Positions 9,496-17,503 of a stretch of 64,000 nucleotides of DNA are shown here, one piece after another. This DNA comes from Mucilaginibacter sp. SJ. Lineage in GTDB: Bacteria > Bacteroidota > Bacteroidia > Sphingobacteriales > Sphingobacteriaceae. Numbering within the stretch: the stretch's first letter is position 1; every line of letters starts with the position of its first letter. Both the position numbers and the translations under genes were made by a program. Below the pieces are notes generated by a model. That model worked only from the letters and a program-made list of their open reading frames with translations. It ran no database searches and was not told the origin of the DNA. The stretch lies in the NCBI RefSeq assembly GCF_028993635.1, contig NZ_CP118631.1, positions 2,790,001 through 2,854,000 of the forward strand, given 5' to 3'.

Positions 9496-10128
9496 TTACT
9501 TAGCTAATGCTTCCTCCAAAGTTTTAACAGCACCTGTAGTTAACAACAGCTTGCCTGCGTTTAACACATCATAAGTGTTAAGCTGCTCAACTGAAATTAC
9601 TTTGCTTTTCTTCAGGTTCCTGCTTGATAAATAAACGTTGTTATTTTCAGCGCCTGCTACTACTAATAATGTTTTATCATTAGTAACATTCAAATCGGCC
9701 TCCAATTTAATGTAGTTTTTAGTTTTGATGCTATCAAAATTAAAGTCTTCTAACACTAAAATGTTGTTATCCTTTGCTTTGTATGATAAAGCAGAGTTAC
9801 GGGCCAGTGATTTAAGCTTTTTGTTTAATTTGAAGCTGTAATCGCGTGGTTGCGGACCGAATACACGGCCACCACCGTTAAATAATGGTGATTTAATACC
9901 ACCAGCACGGGCACCGCCTGTACCTTTTTGCTTATATAGCTTGCGGGTTGAACCTGCAATCTCATTACGCTGTTTTGATTTGTGTGTACCCTGACGTTGG
10001 TTAGCAAGATATTGCTTAACGTCAAGATAGATAGCGTGATCATTTGGCTCAATACCGAAGATCGACTCAGGAAGCTGCACCTTGGCACCTGTTTCTTTAC
10101 CTGATACGTTTAATACGTTAACTTCCAT
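9496..10128 (-). CDS. rplD: 50S ribosomal protein L4
   Basis: L4 reaches into the exit tunnel with its extended loop. The 210 aa protein contains the loop signature [19 protein letters not shown] (residues 55-73) and [20 protein letters not shown]. In E. coli L4 autoregulates the S10 operon; I see no recognisable equivalent of that leader here. It lies one base downstream of rplC. Confidence 0.97.
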   Translation of the reverse strand: MEVNVLNVSGKETGAKVQLPESIFGIEPNDHAIYLDVKQYLANQRQGTHKSKQRNEIAGSTRKLYKQKGTGGARAGGIKSPLFNGGGRVFGPQPRDYSFKLNKKLKSLARNSALSYKAKDNNILVLEDFNFDSIKTKNYIKLEADLNVTNDKTLLVVAGAENNNVYLSSRNLKKSKVISVEQLNTYDVLNAGKLLLTTGAVKTLEEALAK

Positions 10129-10129
10129 C

Positions 10130-10747
10130 TTATTTATCCACTATTACAAATGAACCCTTAGCTCCAGGGATGGAACCTTTAACTACTAACAGATTCTGCT
10201 CCGCGAAAACCTTAACTACTTCAAGGTTTTGTATTTTAACACGGGCGTTTCCGGTTTGACCTGCCATGCGCATACCTTTAAATACACGTGATGGCCATGA
10301 TGACGCACCCAAAGAACCTGGCGCACGTAAACGGTTGTGCTGACCGTGAGTTTGCATACCCACGCCGCCAAAACCATGACGTTTTACCACACCCTGAAAA
10401 CCCTTACCTTTTGAGGTACCTACCACGTCAACAAAATCTCCCGCAGCAAAAATGTCGACAGTAACGGTGTCGCCTAATGCTTTTTGATCTTCGAAAGTTT
10501 TGAATTCAACCAGTTTACGCTTTGGAGCGCTACCGGCTTTCTGGAAGTGTCCTTTTAGAGGGGCAGAAGTGTTTTTTTCCTTTTTGTCGCCATACGCTAA
10601 CTGAACAGCAGCGTATCCGTCTGTATCCACAGACTTAACTTGTGTTACCACGCAAGGGCCAGCTTCGATTACTGTGCAGGGAATGTTTTTCCCTGTTTCG
10701 TCGAAAATGCTGGTCATTCCTACTTTTTTACCAATAATTCCTGACAT
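10130..10747 (-). CDS. rplC: 50S ribosomal protein L3
   Basis: L3 initiates 50S assembly. I chose the ATG at 10747 ([17 protein letters not shown]), the normal L3 N-terminus. An in-frame ATG at 10771 would add eight residues. The C-terminal half contains [20 protein letters not shown] and the Gln that is often methylated ([10 protein letters not shown] region). It is the first gene of the ribosomal block, directly downstream of a consensus promoter; rpsJ, normally its upstream neighbour, is absent. Confidence 0.96.
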   Translation of the reverse strand: MSGIIGKKVGMTSIFDETGKNIPCTVIEAGPCVVTQVKSVDTDGYAAVQLAYGDKKEKNTSAPLKGHFQKAGSAPKRKLVEFKTFEDQKALGDTVTVDIFAAGDFVDVVGTSKGKGFQGVVKRHGFGGVGMQTHGQHNRLRAPGSLGASSWPSRVFKGMRMAGQTGNARVKIQNLEVVKVFAEQNLLVVKGSIPGAKGSFVIVDK

Positions 10748-10771
10748 TTTTTTAATTGTTTTTGTGCCCAT

Positions 10772-10789
10772 CGAAGCAGTAGGGCTTCG
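10772..10789 (-). other. Small hairpin in the rplC leader
   Basis: CGAAGC (10772-10777) and GCTTCG (10784-10789) form a 6-bp stem with a 6-nt loop in the 5' leader of the ribosomal transcript, about 25 nt upstream of the L3 start. It may only space the start or may take part in leader regulation. It is too short to call a known riboregulator. Confidence 0.4.
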
Positions 10790-10821
10790 TTCAAGGCATA
10801 TTTCTCCCCCGAAAGGGACGG

Positions 10822-10852
10822 CAAAGATAGAAACTTTGTATTAATTATCAAA
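10822..10852 (-). promoter_or_regulatory. Consensus Bacteroidota promoter for the rplC ribosomal operon
   Basis: On the minus strand TTTG (10849-10852) is followed by exactly 19 nt and then TATCTTTG (10822-10829). This is a perfect match to the Bacteroidota primary-sigma pattern TTTG-N19-TAnnTTTG. The expected start of transcription is a few bases downstream near 10817, giving a leader of about 70 nt before rplC. This indicates that the ribosomal operon begins here. Confidence 0.85.
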
Positions 10853-10859
10853 TAGTTAG

Positions 10860-11139
10860 TAAGTTATTTTTTTATAATTTTTGCATCCGCGTTTTAACAT
10901 ATGTTTGAAAGGTATTTGGCTAAGCATTAGCCGCTTTGATTTTTCGACTTTTCAGAGCCTTTTTGGGTGGCATGTTACCGCATCATCCAATTGGCGGCGT
11001 AAAACCGGAGATGTTGAGGAAATTTTTAAAGATCATCAGAAGTTACAGAATCAATTAGCATGGTGCATTTGGTGTAATAAATGCACATTAATTACCTTTC
11101 AAAATGATTCAGTAACTAAAATTAATGACCGGAATTTAC
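10860..11139. other. Non-coding or decayed stretch upstream of the vapC remnant
   Basis: An open frame from 10881 runs into the PIN remnant, but its first 85 residues match no family I know and are rich in Cys and Trp, unlike neighbouring proteins. The stretch probably holds decayed toxin-antitoxin or other accessory DNA next to the ribosomal operon. I see no promoter or RNA structure I can support. Confidence 0.4.
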
Positions 11140-11464
11140 CTGAAAGAGGTATGCTTTGGATGAATGATGTAATTAATGAAACCCCTGTTGTTTCAGTAAT
11201 TGTAAAAATTGAAGTATTAGGTTACAAAACCCACCTGAAACTGAAGCATTATTAAATGAATTTATTGATGCCAGTATAATGATTCCATTATCGGATGAAA
11301 TCATAGACCAAACTATTCAATTTAAAAAGGCATATAAGATAAAAACTCCCGACGCGATTATAGCTGCCACTGCCAAATCACTTGGACTTACCTTAATCTC
11401 ACGTAATGTCGGTGATTTTAAAAACGTAAAAGGGCTAATGATGATTTACCCATGGGCTGTTTAA
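11140..11464 (+). pseudogene. Frameshifted PIN-domain (VapC-type) toxin remnant
   Basis: Two frames together spell the C-terminal two thirds of a PIN-domain RNase. One frame gives MNDVINETPVVSVIVKIEVL up to about 11235. The next gives PPETEALLNEFIDASIM, then KIKTPDAIIAATAKSLGLTL and SRNVGDFKNVKGL to the stop at 11464. The frame changes around 11228-11233 in an A/C run. The N-terminal DTN motif with the first catalytic Asp is missing, and no VapB antitoxin is recognisable upstream. The DAIIAATA motif is the usual third acidic site of VapC. It looks like a decayed toxin gene, not an expressed one; a sequencing error could account for the frameshift but not for the missing N-terminus. Confidence 0.7.
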
Positions 11465-11577
11465 TTCCTTATAAATGGCGCATTTTGCATGCTTCTGTTT
11501 AGTAAAGTACATGCACACTTAATTTAGTCCTTTATCCTCCCCCATTTATTCCTTATACTTATACCCGAAAAACAGGT

Positions 11578-12399
11578 ATGATCTACTTAGAACCACAGGG
11601 GGGACTGGCCAACAGGCTACGGGTTATTGCCAATGGCATCTGGCTTAAACACAAGCTTAATACCCGGCTGTGCGTAATCTGGACCGAAACGCAAGAGCTT
11701 AACTGCCCCTATCACCTGTTGCTTGAGCCAATTGCCGATTTTACCATTATCCCCAAAAAGCGGGTATTTGATTTCGTAACGCGTACCGTTCAGCCCGATA
11801 ATAAAAGCCGGTACAAGGCCAAACTTAAAAACCTGGTAGCCAGGGTTGATATCTGCATTACCGATGCAGACCACCAGCTTACCGATGTTTATGAAACCGT
11901 GCGCCATCATAAACGCGTCTACATCAAAACCTGCCAGCGCTTTACCGATAGCATTGACGAGTTTAAACTTTTTAAACCCATTGCCTCGCTTAACCTTAAA
12001 ATTATTGAACTGTTACATACACTGGGCCCAACTGCAGTGGGTGTACAGGTTAGACGGACAGATAACATCTTGTCAATTGCTAACAGTCCGCTGGAGCTGT
12101 TTATCGTCCGGATGAAGGAACTCCTGGATATCGACGATACAACCCGCTTTTTCCTTGCAACAGATGATATTAATGTTGAACTTGAATTGAAGCTAACATT
12201 TGGCAACAGGATCATCAGCCCCCTTAAAGACCTGAGCCGCCAAACAGTTACCGGCATCCAGGCCGCTGTAGTCGACCTGTTTGTACTTGCCGGTACAGGG
12301 CGCATCCTGGGCTCGTACTGGAGCTCATTTTCGGAGGTGGCAGCCTGGATGGGGGATATTCCTTTGGAGGTAATTAAAAAAGATAGCATAAACGTGTAA
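11578..12399 (+). CDS. Fucosyltransferase-like glycosyltransferase
   Basis: The 273 aa protein starts MIYLEPQGGLANRLRVIANG. The GGLANRL motif is shared by bacterial and plant fucosyltransferase-like GT-B enzymes of the GT11/GT23/NodZ kind. Residues 150-162 read AVGVQVRRTDNIL, matching the GDP-fucose-binding HxRRxD motif, with Gln in place of the first His. Near the C-terminus GRILGSYWSSFSEVAAWMG resembles the conserved donor-binding end region. It stands alone between two non-coding stretches, so the acceptor is unknown; a role in surface glycan or glycoprotein decoration is inference. Confidence 0.6.
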   Translation: MIYLEPQGGLANRLRVIANGIWLKHKLNTRLCVIWTETQELNCPYHLLLEPIADFTIIPKKRVFDFVTRTVQPDNKSRYKAKLKNLVARVDICITDADHQLTDVYETVRHHKRVYIKTCQRFTDSIDEFKLFKPIASLNLKIIELLHTLGPTAVGVQVRRTDNILSIANSPLELFIVRMKELLDIDDTTRFFLATDDINVELELKLTFGNRIISPLKDLSRQTVTGIQAAVVDLFVLAGTGRILGSYWSSFSEVAAWMGDIPLEVIKKDSINV

Positions 12400-13035
12400 A
12401 ATGAAAGCTTATCTAACCGTTATCCTTACCACTTAATTCATCAGGCGTTTGCGCAGCCCAATGCCATTATTCCCCAGGGGGCTGTCGTTAACTTAAGTAA
12501 TCGATTGAACAAAAGACTTTAAAAATCCCCTCTTGAGAGCAGGGCGCTGAGAAATGAGCGGTAGCAGGGGTGTGTTTCTACGGTAGACTTATCAAAGTAG
12601 CCCCCCATCCGCCTCCCGAATTAATTTCTGGACAGGCTCTCTCAAGAGGTTTAAGTTTACCCACAAAACTTGTTTCTTAAACAGCAAGGCGTTGTGTTTT
12701 GGCCCTCTGGGGCAAAAGATATTCTTTAACTTTACGAGCTACAACCCTTTTGCACCTCTGGTTCACCTGTCCTTGAGCAATTAATACATGATTATTAAAT
12801 AGTAAAAATCCCCCGGAGGGGGAAAAGGTTTGTAGAAAATAACGTCACACCCATTACCTGAACCCCAGAGGGGTTCAACTTATAAAGATTACCCAATTTG
12901 ACTATTGATTTTGTGGGTAAACTTAAACTCAAGAGGGGAATCGCGCGTTACCCCGCTTTTTCAACCTTTTGCACCCCTGGTGCGGCCCATCAATCTCTTA
13001 GCTTAATAGCCTTGTAGCCTGTACCCCCACTTTCA
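12400..13035. repeat. Intergenic block of dispersed repeats
   Basis: These 636 bp contain no credible gene. TTTAAGTTTACCCACAAAA (12650-12668) has a perfect 19-bp inverted partner at 12909-12927, bounding a unit of about 280 bp. The block also carries two copies of CCTTTTGCACCYCTGG (12746-12761 and 12965-12980) and a C-rich/G-rich palindromic start followed by GGTTTGTAG (12810-12835). The same words recur at 15.1-15.3 kb, so this is a mobile or REP-like repeat family. Confidence 0.65.
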
Positions 13036-14748
13036 TCAATTCATAACCACCGAGCTCGCAGGCACCTCATCGGCATGCGAAAACGAGCGCATGAAGCCCG
13101 CCTTGTAATAGGGTAGCTTTTCCGTACGGTTTTGCGCCTTTAAACTTTGGTACATGCCCAGCATCGACCAGCCGTTACCCGGGTTACGTTCCAGGTCTTC
13201 GCGGAAAACTTTTTCGGCCTGCGGGTTATAATCGGTTTTGAGCAGGTAGGCCCCCAGGAACTGCCGTGCCGGGATAGGCCACTCAGCAGGTTCCGAGTAA
13301 ATCATGTTATCTTCTGTCTGCACTGCTTTTTTTAATGCCGCCATACCATCATCAAACTTATTGCGGCCAAGCAAAATAGCACCATCCAATATATTTTCGG
13401 CAACCGTGGCGCCATCCAGCGCGATATTAAAAGGAATATGCCGCTGTTTTAAAGAGGCATCATCAAGCCTGCCACGCAATAAAGCAAGCTGGGCCACGGC
13501 CGAATCCTGCCCGCCCGTATACAGAAATGCCATTCCGCGGGCAAAATGGTATAACACCCGCGCATAGGCCCAGTCGCGATTGGGGCCAACGCTGTCTTTG
13601 AGCAGTTCGTGCCATTTGCCAAGGCGCATCATGGTAAATACCGGCATCATGTACAGATATTGCGAATAAGTATCACCTGCCGAAGGTTTTACCGCATTGC
13701 GGCAGCGTTGGGCCGCTTCCATCCCCCGCTCGTACATAGCCCCGTTAAAGGCACAAAGTGTTTCGACAGCGTAAAAGTGAGAGTTTATTTTTGTGAGCTT
13801 TAAATTGGGCGCCAGGGCGGCATAATTAACAATACATTTGGCTGCTTTTTCATTAACGTCAACACCCTGAAAATACAAACCATTGCGCTGATAAACATGA
13901 CTGGCCATATGCACCATATGCCCGATACCGGGGAACAACCTTTTTAAAGCCCCTGCATTGGCCAGCGCGGCGCCGGGGTTACGCGAAGCCTCGGTTAAAT
14001 GGATATAATAATGCAGCGCCGCCGGGTGCTCCGGATTGGTATTTAAAACGCCTTTACACAAGGTAACCAGTTCGGCTGTCCAGGGTTTATCGGTACCGTC
14101 GGGCGCCCAAAAATCCCAGGGGTGAATGAGCATTACCGCGTCGATATACAGCATTTTAAGGTCGGCATCGGTTGGGTAAGCCTGCATCAGTTTCTTCAGA
14201 TCCTGTGCATAAGCTTCATTATCACTTGCGTTGGTGCCCTCCTGCGGGTAACGAAGGTTCATCGCCGCTATCAACGCTTTTTCTTTTTCGGGAGCGCTGC
14301 CGGCAACGGCGTTCATTTGTTTCAAAACAGCAGGCAAACCGGCAGGAGCAACATAAGGTCCGCCTGCGTTATAGTAAGGGCCCAGGCTTAAAGCCTGCCC
14401 CCAGTAAGCCATGGCAGCCGAGGGGTCAAAGCGCGACGCTTCTTTGAACGACGCGAATGCCTCCTTCATGTGATAGCTGTAATACATGGTTAAGCCCTGG
14501 TTAAAGTAAAACCGGGCGCTGTCATTACGGGCAGCAATGGCATAGCTGTGATGCCCCCAGCCGGGTAAGCGCTGTATAAATTTGCCGTTCCGTGCCGTAT
14601 CTGCATCCTGTACTATACCCGATCCGCACATTACCGGGATTACCGGTTTTGTTTTGCCCGATACTTTAATTTTTTTTCCCTGGAACGCAAACAAATAGGT
14701 AGCGAACAACACCACAGGGAACACAAATAACAGCGATACCTTTTTCAT
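13036..14748 (-). CDS. Secreted tetratricopeptide-repeat protein
   Basis: A 570 aa protein with a hydrophobic N-terminal signal (residues 2-22) and helical repeats that read as TPRs: ARFYFNQGLTMYYSYHMKEA (from residue 77) followed by SFKEASRFDPSAAMAYWGQA. Conserved His-rich stretches HYYIHLTEAS and GHMVHMASHVYQRNG (residues 245-290) are typical of an uncharacterised family of large exported TPR proteins and look like a possible metal site. The enzymatic or binding role is unknown. It is monocistronic, flanked on both sides by repeat-rich non-coding DNA. Confidence 0.7.
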   Translation of the reverse strand: MKKVSLLFVFPVVLFATYLFAFQGKKIKVSGKTKPVIPVMCGSGIVQDADTARNGKFIQRLPGWGHHSYAIAARNDSARFYFNQGLTMYYSYHMKEAFASFKEASRFDPSAAMAYWGQALSLGPYYNAGGPYVAPAGLPAVLKQMNAVAGSAPEKEKALIAAMNLRYPQEGTNASDNEAYAQDLKKLMQAYPTDADLKMLYIDAVMLIHPWDFWAPDGTDKPWTAELVTLCKGVLNTNPEHPAALHYYIHLTEASRNPGAALANAGALKRLFPGIGHMVHMASHVYQRNGLYFQGVDVNEKAAKCIVNYAALAPNLKLTKINSHFYAVETLCAFNGAMYERGMEAAQRCRNAVKPSAGDTYSQYLYMMPVFTMMRLGKWHELLKDSVGPNRDWAYARVLYHFARGMAFLYTGGQDSAVAQLALLRGRLDDASLKQRHIPFNIALDGATVAENILDGAILLGRNKFDDGMAALKKAVQTEDNMIYSEPAEWPIPARQFLGAYLLKTDYNPQAEKVFREDLERNPGNGWSMLGMYQSLKAQNRTEKLPYYKAGFMRSFSHADEVPASSVVMN

Positions 14749-15370
14749 GTTCGGCTTTTTTAAATAAGGGCTATAATTGGCTGGTTATGAAAACCTATAC
14801 TAATATAAGGTATTATAGGCGGGAATGGATGGAAAAGTAGCAGGGTTGCGGGGAAATCGCGTTTAAAATAATTCGATCTGTTTTACTGATCTTATACTGA
14901 AAAATTTTTACACAAATGCTTTGCAAGCTCTCCACAATTAATCGAATTACACGAATCTTAAATTGATTCAATTCGTGTAATTCGATTAATACGTAAAAAT
15001 TAGTGTAGAATCTTCATTTATTGTTTTTCAATCAGCAGGTGATTAAGACGATTCGTCGCTACCAAGTGCAATGTCATTAAGTTAAAGTTAAGGAAGATCC
15101 CCCAGAGGGGGAACAGGTTTGTAGTAACATAGATACCGAAAACAACCGTGCCAGAGGTACGGAACACCGGAGTTGTGTACCTATGGCACCAGGAGCCTAT
15201 TTGAATTTATTTCTACAAACCTTTTGCACCTCTGGTGCAGCATGACAATCTCTTAATCTGCAAATTTATCTCCCCCAATTATCGCGTTAAGTACCCTCAC
15301 TTGTGGCTCGCGTTTAGATAATCAAGCTAATATGAAACCATTGTTTTCGTCGAAAATCATTTCCATGAAC
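14749..15370. repeat. Repeat-rich intergenic region with a perfect 20-bp hairpin
   Basis: This 622-bp gap holds ATTAATCGAATTACACGAAT (14937-14956) and its exact reverse complement at 14971-14990 with a 14-nt loop. It lacks a T-run but could stall or terminate RNA polymerase. A second section (15099-15265) repeats the family seen at 12.8-13.0 kb: C-run/G-run plus GGTTTGTAG (15099-15124), and CCTTTTGCACCTCTGGTGC (15230-15248) followed by CAATCTCTTA (15256-15265). No gene is supported. Confidence 0.7.
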
Positions 15371-16549
15371 TCAACTCCTATCCATCACGTCTTTCGCCCA
15401 TTTTTCAAACATCCCCTCCTCAAAATTATCCAAACCTTTAATTCTGAATAACCCAAGCAGGAGTAAAAACAGCATTGCTCCGATGATAAATGAGCCGCCA
15501 ATCCATGCAAGCTTATTGCCATTCCGTTTTTCAAACGACTCATAAACAGGCGAAAGCATTGTTTGCTCTCCTTCAGCAACATCATCACGCGAGTTTATGG
15601 CTGCCTCGTAGTTGGCTACCTCATTGTCATTAGGTAAGCGGGCCAGGTATATGAATTTGTTTAACGGCTTGTATTTGAAAGCAGTGTCGCAATCTTTTGC
15701 AAACTGACTGAAATAGGAATTCTTTTCACTCGTGGATAAACTATTGCTGATAGTTTTGTGGTATTTAAAAACAAACCACGCGGCAGGCTCTATTTTCGGG
15801 ATTATAGGCTTTATCTTAAATTTATAACTCCGGGTTACAACCGCTAACGCGCCGTACTTACCGGCCTCCCCGTATTTAGGCATCACCATAGTAGGATTGA
15901 CATAACGCATCATCATTATCGAGTCGGCAGGTAATTTTTTTAAAAACAACATATTGCGCAGCGTATCATTAATGATCACCAGTGTTTTAGGGTTTACCCT
16001 TTTTCGCATAGCAGCTATCTTGCTGGTATCGGGAAAAACACGGTCAAAAACCGGCACCGCGGCATAAGCATCCATATTAAAATCTACGTTATTTTTACCA
16101 CTAACTGAAAGGATAACCTTAAAGCGGGCCATATACTTGTTAGGATACTTCTGTTTAACGGTATAGTACTTAGTCGCCGGCAAATAATGTACCTCGCTTA
16201 TGCTATCCAAACGGGTTAGCTTACCGGTAGCTGATTCAAGATAATTTTGTGCGATACAGATAGGTACAGCAAATGTAAAACCGCCTACCATTAACAAAAT
16301 AGTTATTGGATCACGACTGGTTGCTTTATATGCCTTTAATTGCCTCAACTTAGGAAAAAGTAAAAGCTGTGGCAAAACGAGACCTACAATACCGGGAATA
16401 AGAAAATCGGCGTCTTTATCTTTCAGCGTAAAAACATTAAACCTGATAAGCAGCAGCCAATGCAAAAAGGTATAAATAATTATGGTGCAAAGACCTATAA
16501 AAACAAAGGGTAAAAAAATGTACTTAAACTTAGCTTTGAACTGGCGCAT
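15371..16549 (-). CDS. Hypothetical membrane protein
   Basis: A 392 aa protein I do not recognise. Hydrophobic segments near residues 11-35, 46-62 and 85-103 suggest three N-terminal membrane helices. A soluble region of about 230 residues follows, with one further helix near residues 348-368 (WIGGSFIIGAMLFLLLLGLF) before a short charged tail. The soluble part contains many Asp and Tyr residues but no known motif. It is probably an inner-membrane protein with a periplasmic or cytosolic domain. It stands alone with non-coding DNA on both sides. Confidence 0.55.
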   Translation of the reverse strand: MRQFKAKFKYIFLPFVFIGLCTIIIYTFLHWLLLIRFNVFTLKDKDADFLIPGIVGLVLPQLLLFPKLRQLKAYKATSRDPITILLMVGGFTFAVPICIAQNYLESATGKLTRLDSISEVHYLPATKYYTVKQKYPNKYMARFKVILSVSGKNNVDFNMDAYAAVPVFDRVFPDTSKIAAMRKRVNPKTLVIINDTLRNMLFLKKLPADSIMMMRYVNPTMVMPKYGEAGKYGALAVVTRSYKFKIKPIIPKIEPAAWFVFKYHKTISNSLSTSEKNSYFSQFAKDCDTAFKYKPLNKFIYLARLPNDNEVANYEAAINSRDDVAEGEQTMLSPVYESFEKRNGNKLAWIGGSFIIGAMLFLLLLGLFRIKGLDNFEEGMFEKWAKDVMDRS

Positions 16550-16702
16550 GTAAAGTTCAGGTTGTGATCAATAAGTTTTAAATATACTGAACGAAAAATT
16601 ACAGGCAAAAAATTGTTCTGATTTATCAAACACTTGCGGTAGCGGTGCTGCGACACACGCCTAAACCCTCAAAATGAGGAGATAAAAAATTTTCAGAAAA
16701 AA

Positions 16703-16750
16703 TTGCGTAACTCAAAAGTTACCTATACATTTACGTAACTTTAAAGTTAC
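16703..16750 (+). promoter_or_regulatory. Promoter with two palindromic operators upstream of the AHSA1 gene
   Basis: GTAACTTTAAAGTTAC (16735-16750) is a perfect 16-bp palindrome. GTAACTCAAAAGTTAC (16707-16722) is a near copy with the same arms, and the two are centred 28 bp apart. The first fills the spacer between a TTGC element (16703-16706) and a TACATTTA -7-like element (16726-16733). The second covers the probable transcription start. That is the geometry expected for a repressor such as an ArsR- or HxlR-type protein, but no such gene lies next door. Confidence 0.6.
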
Positions 16751-16804
16751 CCATTTTAACAAGGCCTGTTAAATAATGAATTATTCAACTTAAAGATCAA
16801 AAAA

Positions 16805-17272
16805 ATGACAACTACAGATTTCACAACAACCTTATTAGTAAACCAAAGCCCTGAAGAAGTTTTTGATGCGTTAAAAAATGTCCGGGGATGGTGGTCAGGC
16901 TTGCATTCGGAAATATTTGAAGGCGAGTCGGAAAAACTTGGCGACGAGTTTTCATTCTTTGCCGGCGACGGGGCGCACTACACCAAACAAAAACTTGTTG
17001 AATTGGTCCCCAACAAGAAAATAGCCTGGCTGGTTACCGATAGCAAGCTCACCTTTGCGCAAAACCAAACCGAATGGACCGGCACCAAACTTTGCTTTGA
17101 AATTTTTGCAGAGGGCGATGCTACAAAAATTGTGTTTACACATGTTGGCCTGGTACCAGGATTTGAATGTTATCACGCCTGCGCACCGGCATGGACACAA
17201 TACATCCAGGAGCGGTTGCTAAACTGGATAAATACAGCCACGGCAAGCAAAACAATGTCAACGGCGCAGTAA
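16805..17272 (+). CDS. SRPBCC/AHSA1-family protein
   Basis: A 155 aa protein of the START-like helix-grip fold (activator of Hsp90 ATPase homologue 1-like). It shows the typical N-terminus with QSPEEVFDALKNVRGWWS and the central strand pattern ending WTGTKLCFEIFAEGDATKIVFTH. Such proteins bind small hydrophobic ligands and are often regulated by an ArsR- or HxlR-type repressor. The duplicated palindrome just upstream fits such control. The actual ligand is unknown. Confidence 0.75.
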   Translation: MTTTDFTTTLLVNQSPEEVFDALKNVRGWWSGLHSEIFEGESEKLGDEFSFFAGDGAHYTKQKLVELVPNKKIAWLVTDSKLTFAQNQTEWTGTKLCFEIFAEGDATKIVFTHVGLVPGFECYHACAPAWTQYIQERLLNWINTATASKTMSTAQ

Positions 17273-17298
17273 GGACTTAATTTAATACTGCTTACTTC

Positions 17299-17344
17299 AT
17301 AGCGTCAGCTTGCGCGAGCGGCAAGCGTGGCAAGCTGATGCTAT
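17299..17344. terminator. Hairpin between convergent genes
   Basis: ATAGCGTCAGCTTG (17299-17312) pairs with CAAGCTGATGCTAT (17331-17344) with one G-U type mismatch, around an inner GC-rich stem (GC rich, 17312-17330). It lies between the convergent AHSA1 and NHL-repeat genes and may act as a bidirectional terminator. The GCGCGAGCGGCAAGCGTGG core looks like a REP-type element. Confidence 0.55.
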
Positions 17345-17503
17345 ACTTTAAATTACAGCGAATAAATTTTAAAAACATTAGGCTCAATTACCAGCACGCA
17401 CGTTTTGTCCATAACATTACCTCTATTTATTGAATAACTACTGATGAACTGCCGTTCAGGCTACTTAATTGCAATTATATAAAACCAACCGTTTCACTCC
17501 AGC

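Noticed and set aside
10881..11255. A 124-codon open frame on the plus strand as a full gene
   Set aside because: Only its last part matches a protein family (PIN domain) and it breaks by frameshift; the first 85 residues look non-coding.
13609..14447. Plus-strand open frames antisense to the TPR gene
   Set aside because: The minus-strand protein has a signal peptide and family motifs; the antisense frames have none.
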